Origin: Ascarosepion bandense
Taxonomy: Eukaryota; Mollusca; Cephalopoda; Sepiida; Sepiidae
Direction of reading: 5' to 3'
Length of the DNA stretch: 64,000 nucleotides
NCBI GenBank assembly: GCA_037127315.1
Contig: JBBBDQ010001122.1
Span: forward strand, 7,440,501 to 7,504,500
The notes under the pieces were generated by a model. It did no database searches. It was given only the letters and a program-made list of their open reading frames with translations, and was not told the origin of the DNA. Made by a program: the position numbers and the translations under genes. Within the stretch, counting starts at the first letter, position 1. Every line of letters starts with the position of its first letter. Positions 28,101-39,100 of this stretch are shown one piece after another.

Positions 28101-29008
28101 AAATACATACAAGAGGTTGTATGTAATTATGTATGCATATATATATATATACAGCCTTTGAGATTTGAAAAAGAAATCACTCAACTGGTGGTCGAGAGCG
28201 AGGGAAAATTTACTTGCCCTAAATTCATTTTACTTGACAGATTCCATTTTCTTAATAGTCACCTTACATAAACATATCCTAAATCACTGAGGGAAAACAA
28301 AAAATGAAATTTTAATTAAAATTTTAATTAGAAAGGATTTAAAAATGAAAAAAAATAATAACAACAAAATTTGACCTTTCGTCTTAATAATACCATAAAC
28401 ATTTTAATGATAAAACTTTGTTTTTATTAAGTTTGAGCCCTTTTAACATCATGATACGCTGTTTTTTTGTTTTTTTTTGACAATTGAGTGGAGATACCTA
28501 AATTCGAAGTTTCTTTCTTCTGTTTGACTACAACCTCCATCTCATAGACGATAAAAAAATAACAAATCTGATTTTCTCAACGATTTTCTTTAAAAAAATT
28601 ACTTGTATTATACAAGTAAGTATAATCTGTTTTCCAGTGCGTGGTTGAAATAAGTATACCGTATATTTTTTTTCTTTCTTTCAAATGTTCTTTTTTACTT
28701 TTTGTAAATGGGGAGGAAATATAAGATCATATTTTTCCAAATGAGTTTCTGAAAATCTGTTAGCAATCTGGGCTACAGAGACATTTTGGCTCCACTTCAG
28801 AAGTATTAATTAAATGAATGTTTCCATTGACAGGGACAATAATGTCATTGTAGGTCATTCTAAGTAACTTGTGAATCTTTAATGGCATACTTTTGGGTTG
28901 TAAAAGGAATCAGATTTCTTTTTATTTTTAATCAACTGTCAATAAGTAAAGCAATAAACTTTGCCCAGTTAAGTTTTTAATCAATTGGGTGAGTGAAATC
29001 TCAAAGGC

Positions 29009-29064
<56 letters not shown>

Positions 29065-31524
29065 CTAGACATATGCTATTAAATATAAGAGACAATGAAT
29101 GTCCATTATGTTTAATCATGAGCCGTTCTAAACGTCGTATTTTTGCTTTAATTTCAGTTGAAAATAAAGACAAAAATTCTCCAACATTTGGATAATTATT
29201 TATTGGTTTTCTTCTAAGCTTTCGGCTCACATGAGCCATCTTCAGAGAGGTAGTTTAAACTGAAATATTATAAAATCCACCAACACCGATGATTTTATTT
29301 TGTGTTGACATAAAACTCCGCTTGGCAATGGCAATAGTTACCAAAAATAATAAACGCAGTTCTTAAGTTTGCAATGCGGTTTTATGACGTCACACCGCAG
29401 GATAGCGCGAAATGACAACAAAACCATCTAGTCAAATGCAATGTAATATGTTATTTCCTGTTTTAAAGTTGATTTTATTGAGTGTTGGTTGTTTTGATTT
29501 GATGTACATGGCCTCCAATATCTGCAGGTTCCTCTTACTGTGTGTATGAGTAAGGATCACCGTATTGTTGACCAAAATCTGTCTGATATTACCTACATGT
29601 TTATGTTTTTCAGAGAAATGTTGTTTAATAGTAATCTGATCAGAAACATGACATGTAAGTCTACGGGAGAGTGTGGTTGTGGTAAAACCAATATATGTAC
29701 TAGGTTTTTGATTAGTATCAGAGATGCAATCTCTGAATGGGCATGTAAATATATGCTAATAATAAATATATGCTAATAATAGCTCCACGGACGAATTTTT
29801 ACAGATTCTCCATTCCGCAAAATTTAATAATCAAATGACTGCATCTTTGGATGTCCAAAACCTATTCACAAATGTTCCCATCCAGGAAACAATTGACATC
29901 ATTATCCGTGATGTATACAACCATGCTACTCTCCCATCAATCAATATTAAACCCACTATATTAAAAAAACTATTATTAGCATGCACCACACAAGTACCCT
30001 TTCACAATCCCTTAGGCAATATTTATACACAAATAGATGGTATTGCGATGGGATCTCCTTTAGGTCCCCTCTTTTCTAATTATTATATGGCAAATCTAGA
30101 AAATAAAATAATTAATGACAACAATAAAACCTCTATATATGTAAGATATATAGATGACATCTTTGTTTTAGCTAAGAATATCGATCAAATTAAATATCTT
30201 AAAAACAAATTTGAAAGTCACTCCGTCCTCAAATTTACATTAGAACTTAATATTAATAACAAACTCCCATTTCTTGATGTATTCATTGATTCTAGCACAC
30301 ATAAATTTACTACTTCTCTATATAGGAAACCAACTAGCATAAATTCGTGTCTTCTTAATTATAATAGTGAATACCCCCAACGATATAAGTTAGCTGTTAT
30401 AAAAAACTTACTTCAACGCACACAAATGATATCTTCTTCCAAATCTATATTTTATAAAGAATTACACAACATTAAACAAACACTAGTCAATAATGGATTT
30501 CCAAACTCCGTTATTGATCAACAAATTAAAATGTATCTCAACAAACTTAACAATAGCTCTAACAATAATGATAATATTAATAATAATGGTTTACATCAAA
30601 ATAAACATAACACTATTAACTTATACTATTGCAACCAAATACATAATAATTATAAACAAGATGAAAAAACTCTCAAAAACATAATACGTAGAAATGTTAA
30701 ACCAGTCGAAAGTAATAATCAAATTAAAATCATTATATATTATAAAAAGTTTAAAACAATTGACCTCATAGTCTATAATAACCCAACAAGCACTAAACTA
30801 AATTCTTTACAAAAAACCAATGTAGTGTACCAATTTACATGCCTGATACTAATCAAAAACCTAGTACATATATTGGTTTTACCACAACCACGCTCTCCCG
30901 TAGACTTATATGTCATCTTTCTGATCAGAGTACTATTAAACAACATTTCTCAGAAAAACATAAACATGTAGGTAATATCAGACAGATTTTGGTCAACAAT
31001 ACGGTGATCCTTACTCATACACACAGTAAGAGGAGCCTGCAGATATTGGAGGCCATGTACATCAAATCAAAACAACCAAAACTCAATAAAATCAACTTTA
31101 AAACAGGAAATAACATATTACATTGCTTTTGACTAGATGGTTTTGTTGTCATTTCGCGCTATCCTGCGGTGTGACGTCATAAAACCGCATCGCAAACTTA
31201 AGAACTGCGTTTATTATTTTTGGTAACTATTGCCATTGCCAAGCGGAGTTTTATGTCAACACAAAATAAAATCGTCGGTGATGGTGGATTTTATAATATT
31301 TCAGTTTAAACTACCTCTCTGAAGATGGCTCATGTGAGCCGAAAGCTTAGAAGAAAACCAATAAATAATTATCCAAATGTTGGAGAATTTTTGTCTTTAT
31401 TTTCAACTGAAATTAAAGCAAAAATACGACGTTTAGAACGGCTCATGATTAAACATAATGGACATTCATTGTCTCTTATATTTAATAGCATATGTCTAGA
31501 AAATTACTTGCTGCCTCAATATAC

Positions 31525-31565
<41 letters not shown>

Positions 31566-32358
31566 CGTTTTTGGGTAACAATCTCTCTTTTATACAGGTT
31601 TCATTAAAAATGACAGATAAGGTACTATCATTAAGTTTTTTATATAATTTTTCAGGTGTTTGTATAATTTTTTTTTAAAACTCAATTTATATAAAAATTG
31701 TAAAAAGTCTTTGTACTTTCGAGCACTTTCTGCTTTTCTTTTAGCTACTATCAAGAATTAAATTTGTTTTTCTTGAAAATTATTTAAATGTTGAATTGCA
31801 TTTTTTGCTATTGTTATTTGTTTTTTAAACAAGGTTTTGCTGAAATGTAATTGAAAGTTCAAAACTTTTGGCAAATTTTTATATAATTTGAGTTCTTAAA
31901 AGAAAAATTATATGAATACATGAAAAATTATATGAAAACTTAATAATAATACTTTGCCTGTCCTTTTTAATGAAACCTCTATAAAAGAGAGATTGTTGCC
32001 CAAATAATATATATATTGTGCGAAACTAAGATGTAATACATTAAATTAAACCCCCTTTCTCCTCAGTCTTCTCTTCTCCTTTTCTTTCTCTTCTTTTTAA
32101 TATTTATTTATTTTTTTCTTTTTTAAAATTTCACTTGACTTCATCTGGATAAATTTGAAACATTCATTGCTGTATGAATTTGGTCTGACGAGAGGTGGAG
32201 CCAGCTGTGAAATATATTATTACCAATGGATTTGTAAAAATATCTAACTTTTGTTTCCTGATTATAATACTCTGTTAATTTTAGCAATAAATTTTAACAT
32301 TGAGTTCTCTTTGGAGTCTGTCTTTACTGGAATTTACCTTACCAAATTTCAAGGATTC

Positions 32359-32401
<43 letters not shown>

Positions 32402-32509
32402 GGCATATAGTGTTTAATTTGGATAATCTTTACTACAAAGGCTGTTTTTTCAGTGGTTTTACTGAGAAAAGGTCTATATGTATGTATATATGTATATGTC
32501 ATGTATGTG

Positions 32510-32552
<43 letters not shown>

Positions 32553-33074
32553 TACCAGCCATAATTATTAGACTACTACAATTTTTAAAAGAAATGATGT
32601 ATTTCAGACTATTTTTAAGTGCGTAATTCTAAATGAAAATAGAATGGTTCTTTTGTTATTATTACTTTGCAAAATTTTACAAGGCAGATAGCGACAATTT
32701 ACCCATCGCACCCTGTAGATTGAAACTATGTATTTCATACTATTTTTAGTATTTATTGCCAAGTGAATAATTGTAAATGACAATAGAATGGTTCTTTTGT
32801 TGTTATTACTTTGCAGAATTTTACAAGGCAACGAAGCAATGATGAATCTGAATCATTCTAAATCTTTTTCATTCTTTCATCGACGAAACTGCAAAATAAA
32901 GGTAGTTATTGAATATTTATAAATTCATTTGATGCACATATAATTGTGCAGTATTAAATAAAAAAACATTCTATTTTCATTTACAATTATTCACTTGGAA
33001 ATAAATACTAAAAAAAAGTATGAAATACATCATTTTTTAAGACACTGGTGTTGCCTAATATTTATGGCTGGTAG

Positions 33075-33106
<32 letters not shown>

Positions 33107-36100
33107 TTTATGTATATGTATATATAAATCTTTGTATATATTACTATATGCATATATGTCTGTATATATTTATGCATGTATGTATATACATATGTCTGTA
33201 TCTATAAATATGTATGTACATATATATATACATGTATGTATGTATGTATAGATATTTATATATTATGTATGTATGTATGTATAGGCATGTATATATGTAT
33301 ATATGTCTGTATATATTTATGTATATATATATATATATATATAAATATATGTGTATGTATGTATGTCTATCTAAACTTATTTATAGAAGGAACTTTGTGT
33401 GTGTGTGTGTCTGTTAAAATATAGCCTCTGAAACGGCTGAACCGATTTTCTTGAAAATTTATGCAGTTGTACTAGAAGCATCTGCGAGTGTTCTAAGCTA
33501 GGTTTTGTGTTGAGGTACTCCCGATAAATATTGAAAATTGATAATCGAAAAAATTGGTTTATAGAATGAGTGGTCCAATTTTAAATTTGATACACTCATA
33601 GACAAACACATAAGAAACGATATTCAGAAGTTTCAAGGTTGCAGTTCTTACAATAGTGCAGAAAATCAATAATATATATATATAAAAGGCAAGATGTTTG
33701 TGTGTGTGTCTGTATTTTTTCAGCCCTTTTATTTTAGTTTTTGCTTTGAGTTTGGCTCTAAGTAGGTATAATTGTATTTCTTAGTCTCAGCCATGATACC
33801 ATTTACTCAAAGGACTTATTTAGCCTTCAAAATTCAGTTTACGACGAAAAACATTTATTTGATATCGATAGGAGGAAATCAAAATTTGACTTACATCCAT
33901 TCATTTTTCTTTCAGTCTACAGTTTCGCTTTAACTGGAAACAACTATTGCTTTTTAGTCTTTTAGTCTTTTGTGCCAATGTCCAAATAGTCTGAGCTCCA
34001 GGACCGTGGATTAGTTTTAAAGCTTTCATTACACCCGAGCAACATCGGGCTATACTGCTAGTAGATATATATTTGTATATAAATGTATGTATATATTATG
34101 TATGTATGCATATATGCATAGGTGTGTATATATATATGTATATATGTATGTATATATAGATATATATGTATATATATGTATGTATGTGTGTATGTATATG
34201 TGTATGTATGTATATATATATATGCATTTATGTATATGTATATATATATTTTGTATATATGTATGTCTGTATGTATATATGTATATATATTTATGCATGT
34301 ATGTATATGCATGTACATTCATATCTATGCATCTATAAATATCTATCTATGTATTTATAGATATGTATTTTTGTGTAAATGTATTTATATATTATGTATG
34401 GATGTATAGGCATGTATATATGTATATCTGTCTGTATGAAATGTCTATAGATATCTAAATGAAAATCGAATGAAGAAAATTTAGGGTGATTCGGGCGAGT
34501 TCATCTTTGCTTCTATGACTTGTAAAATTTTGCAAAGTAATAATAACAAAAGAAACATTCTATTTTCATTTGACAATAAACACTAAAAATTTTCTTTTAA
34601 AAATTGTAGTGGTCAAAAAATTTTGGCAGGTAGTGTATATATAAATATATATGTATGTATATGCAATAAAATAAATAAAGAACAAGATAGGAAACATGTT
34701 TCAGTCTAATGTATTCTACAGAGATCAGGTTAAAGATGAGAAATTAGAATTTTTACAAAGAGACAGTATACTTGAATGCTGTTTGTGGTTGATTCTTATT
34801 GGTCACATATATGTCACATGTCTCAAAGCAAAAGACGATTATTTTTTGATGTATATATGTATGTATATTGCTAGATCTGAAGAGATTAGATCTCGAGTCT
34901 GTCTACAGTTAAACCTTATTAATTTAAATTTGCTTTGAACATTTTTTTCAAATTTTTAACAATTAGTTTAGATGCTGAAAAAGAGCTTGAGTTAGTTTCA
35001 GCATGTTTGTTGAATTTTTTGGATTTATCATAAAAACCAATGTCTGAAGTCATTATAATATTAGTCTAATTCATTTGAAGTCTTTATTTATTTATATAAT
35101 TTATGTGAGTGATTAGTCACTGGAACTATACAAGCTATCTCTTTCACTTTCACTTTTACTTTCACTTTCACTTTTACTTTCTCTTTCACTTTTACAAGTG
35201 GAATTGGACTGTCACAACTATATACAGGCAGAGAGATTGCATGAGCTGAACATTTAAGATCAAGATGCAGATTAGATCTGTTTCAGATGTTATCAGAGAT
35301 CAGCTCTGAAGTTATATATCTTTTGATTTTCAGCTGTGTTAATGAAGATTAAGAATTTAATGACTTAACCATCTATAGAATCTGACTGAGATTTACAGAG
35401 ACTAACGCATTTTATAGAGCAAGTGCTGAAAAACACATGCCGCTGAGAGACTGATACATATATACACGCTCATAGGGGACGTTCTTCCTGTTATATGTGC
35501 CATGACCCTCCAGGTCATAGGTGATCATGGTGTTCCGTATCTCCCTATCCCCTGTAGCTCTTAACACCTTCTTGTGTTACCCTACCAAAACCCGCTTCCC
35601 AATCCATTGGCTGAAGTCCAACAAGTATGTTGCATGTTGCTTTTTCCTGCCTCTCCTTCCCACTATCTGTCCTTTGAGTATCAAATTCTCCAAGCCTTTC
35701 TTCCTTAGTACATGTTCCAGAAACTTCAACTGTCTTTTCTTGATGTTAAGTATCAATTTGCTTTTTGTCTCCATCCTTTCCAAAACCTTGTGGTCATTGG
35801 CATGTTCAGTCAATGGCATACTAAGAATCATTTTGGCTGTTTCCAGTCTTTCCCTGATCTTTGATGAGATTGTACAGCATTCACTGCCACTTTGAAGGCC
35901 ATTAATTTATAAACTATTTTGTAAGGTATGTCATCAAGAAGGACCCAGATATTTACTAAGCTTATATTTGCTACACAAAGAGACAAAATTTTAGGGAAGT
36001 CTACACAATTTAAATTAATAGACCCCTAATAAATTCCTTTTTACTACAATAATGGGAATCAAACTTCTTTTATACCTTTTCTATTGACTAACAGTACTGA

Positions 36101-39100
36101 TAGCAGACACAGAATGGAAACTACAAAACCTCCCACAGAAGATGGCTAAGGAAAGCAAAAAGAAAGGACTAAACATAAACTACAAGAAAACTGGATTGAT
36201 AGTCATCAGTAAAAAGAGGAGTCCAAAATGTCAATTACAAACCGAGGACACTGAAATTAACCACACATAGAAATTTAAATACCTGGGAAGCATTCTTATG
36301 AAGAATTGAAAGTGCAATACTGAGATCTGAAGGTGTATTGGCATGACCAGCGATGCATTTTGAAGACTGAGTAGAGTCTTGAGAGACAGGAAAATTTTGT
36401 TGGAAACAAAGAGTACTAGATTGTTATATGATGTTGTCCTTCAATACGGCAGTGAATGCTGGACAATCTCATCAAAGTTAAAAAGTCTTGAAGCAACTGA
36501 AATGTGATTCTACAGAAGGATGCTGAGGATGCCATAGACTGAATATGTTAGTAATGACAAGGTATTGATGTGCATTGTGGTGCAGTGGATATCATCTTGG
36601 AATGACAAATCGGTGAACCAAGTTCGAATTCCAGTTGAATTCCTTGCATTCACTTATGCACAAATACCTTTTGGAAAGGTATTAATTCATCTCTTCCCTC
36701 CAGTTATGGGTTAAATAATTGGACAGATTGGGTTCTACAGCCTTGGATGGCAACCAATCTACCAGAGAAAGCAATGGCAACTTACTGGGGATAATCTTCT
36801 GCCCAGTCAGTCATGACTCATTCGAGACATGATCGCCCAAGCGTGGATCATGTATGGCACTTAACTGACTGACTGAAATGAAAAAGAGGTTTCTAGGACA
36901 TGTAATGAGGAAGAAGGGCTTGGTGAATCTGATACTCACTGGACTGATAGAGACAGGGAAAGCAATGCATGGCACACTTGATGCGCTTGAGCAAATGGAC
37001 AGCAGATCAGGGTTTGGGAGGAGTAACAAAAAAGGGATAACAGATATGGAAGCTCATGATTTCCTCCATCCTGAAGAGGCATGGCAGAAAGAAGTAGAAT
37101 GACAAAAGTGAAAAACTCACCCGAAAAAATGCATGATGATCGTTTCTTTGGCCGAGAAAAAGAGACAATTTTCCTGCCTTAAATTTTCTGTCTAAGGCCA
37201 GTATGACTCGTTTATAGATTTGCTCGCAGTCGACAAACACAGTGAGATGGGTTGCGCTTAGGCTGAGAGCCAACCGGTGCCAATGGTTATCAGCAAGTCT
37301 GTAAGGGAATGTTTCAACTTGGGTATCTTGGTCGTGTGTGTAGTGAAACCTCACTTCATTCCTCCGCCCACTATTTTCTATTTCTAAAATTCTGAAAAAC
37401 AAAAAAAAAAAATTAAAAAAAGAAAGAAAAATTACACTTTTATTAACATGGTACATATAATGGAAAGTGTGTTGTGGTGCAATGGATATCAGCTTGGAAA
37501 GAGAAATCAGAGAACTGAGTTCAAATTCCAGTTGAATTCGTTGGATTCACTTACACACAAATACCCTTGGGAAAGATATTAATCTGTCTCTTCTCCCTCC
37601 AGCTATGGGTTGAATAGCAGGACAGATTGGCTTCTATAGCATTTGGTTGGCAACTAGTGTACCAAAGAAAGTGATGGTAATCTACTGAGGGAAAATTCTT
37701 TTGCCCAGTCAGTCATGTCTTTTTAGGGTGAAATGATTAAAAAAGAAAATTAGCTCTGTTGTGCAAAATATTTCAATTAATATTTTTTCTGTTAGTAATC
37801 ATTCCATATAGAAGCTTAAAAACAACACAGTTTTTACCATATCCAGACAATTAAATGTGTGGGAATTTTCAGTAGGTTTATTTTAATGAAACAATAGAAA
37901 GCCATGTTATGATGGATAGAAGGAATTTGATTGTAAGGGTAAAATGGGGTAGAGACTTGAAATGACTTGAAACATAGATATTATTTCACTTCCTGATGAT
38001 GTGCTAATAGGATAGTACCGAAACACAATGGCTCTTGTGTTGCAGTAAACTATATTTTTCTTATAAGCCTACCCACACCTCGTATTTCCAAGGGATCACT
38101 AATCAAGGTATTGACTAGGCTTGATGTTACCTGACTGGGGTTGTATGGGAATTGTTGTAGGTCTGATGTGTGCGGTGGTGCTGTGAATATCAGCTTGGAA
38201 CGTGAAATAAAACAACTGAGTTCAAATTTCAGTTAAATTTGTTTCATTCACTAACATGCAAATACCCTTGAGAAGGCTATTAATCCATCTCTCCTTACAT
38301 CTATGGGTTAAATAGCAGGACAGACTGGGTTTTATAGCCTTGATTGGCAACTAGTCTCCCATAAAAATTAATGGTAACCTACTGCAGAAAGATCTTCTGC
38401 CTAGTCAGTCATGTTTCAAAAGAGACATGATTGCCAAAATGTGTGTAACATATGGTGCTTAACTGACTCACTGATGATGAAGCTAATTCTTTATCACAAA
38501 GTTTGAGCTAACTTATGAAAGAAACATAGTTCCTGTGCACTGAATAAAGGTTTGGTCAAAGGTTTGGTATATTTCCCTCCTGTCATGCTCAAGGGATTGG
38601 ATTATTTTATTTTTTTCTTAAGTCTTAATGTAAGATACTCAATAGTAATACATCAATACATATGTTGCCGTCATTTTAGATGGCATAGCTGTATAAATAT
38701 ATTTGCCATCATTTTTGATAGCACAAGCCTACTTGTGCATAATAAAACATTAGATAGATTAAACCGATAGAAAGCAAGAGAAATCATGAAATAGCACATA
38801 AATTAAGACAAAGAAAATGTCAAAAAGTTTGTTCATTTTAGTAAACGAAAGCGGAAACATAAAAGGAAAACGGAAATCAGATTTTAAGCCTAAAATCCTC
38901 GAGGTCATTATTCAATAAAACCATATTTTATTGTAAAGAACCAATAAGGGTTTGCAAAATTTAAAAAAAAATTCTTACGTACCTGGTGATTCCAGACGAA
39001 AAGGATAATATACTACCGGAATTACCTTCTTCTTGTTTTAAAGTGGCTAAGAATGTTATTTCAGTGTTCTCAATGAGAATTTTTTGGGCCCTGGCGCTTA

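Larger units (their letters stand above)
29061..31503 (+). mobile_element. Penelope-like element with inverted termini
   Basis: 2,443 bp. The left arm 29061-29750 (690 bp) is an inverted copy of the right arm 30833-31503 (671 bp), about 98% identical by eye. The unique middle encodes the reverse transcriptase. Each arm covers the end of the coding region, including the GIY-YIG domain, and the 3' untranslated tail with a CTGAAGATGGCTC...GAGCCGAAAGC motif. The whole 19-bp length difference is explained by one deletion in the right arm at the RT/endonuclease junction. Flanked by AT-rich sequence on both sides. Confidence 0.93.

Noticed and set aside
28928..29239. Open frame [20 protein letters not shown], also at 31,325
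   Set aside because: It lies in the 3' untranslated arms of the Penelope-like element and runs into different sequence on each side.
31320..31345. Complete hammerhead ribozyme in the Penelope-like arms
   Set aside because: CTGAAGA, a good stem II and GAAA are present, but no stem III with a cleavage triplet could be found right after GAAA, so only a partial motif is claimed.
29061..31503. An active Penelope-like element
   Set aside because: The 5' part of the protein is missing and the endonuclease is out of frame after the 19-bp deletion.
33176..34409. Numerous Y/I/C/M-rich open frames on both strands
   Set aside because: Products of TATG and TATA simple repeats; no codon-level constraint.
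34696..34938. Possible small protein gene
   Set aside because: No signal peptide, domain or splice context recognised; AT-rich composition like its flanks.
37007..37120. Extension of NELL exon B to the end of its open frame
   Set aside because: The GTGAGT donor at 37,120-37,115 and the phase match with exon C end the exon at 37,121; the rest is intron.
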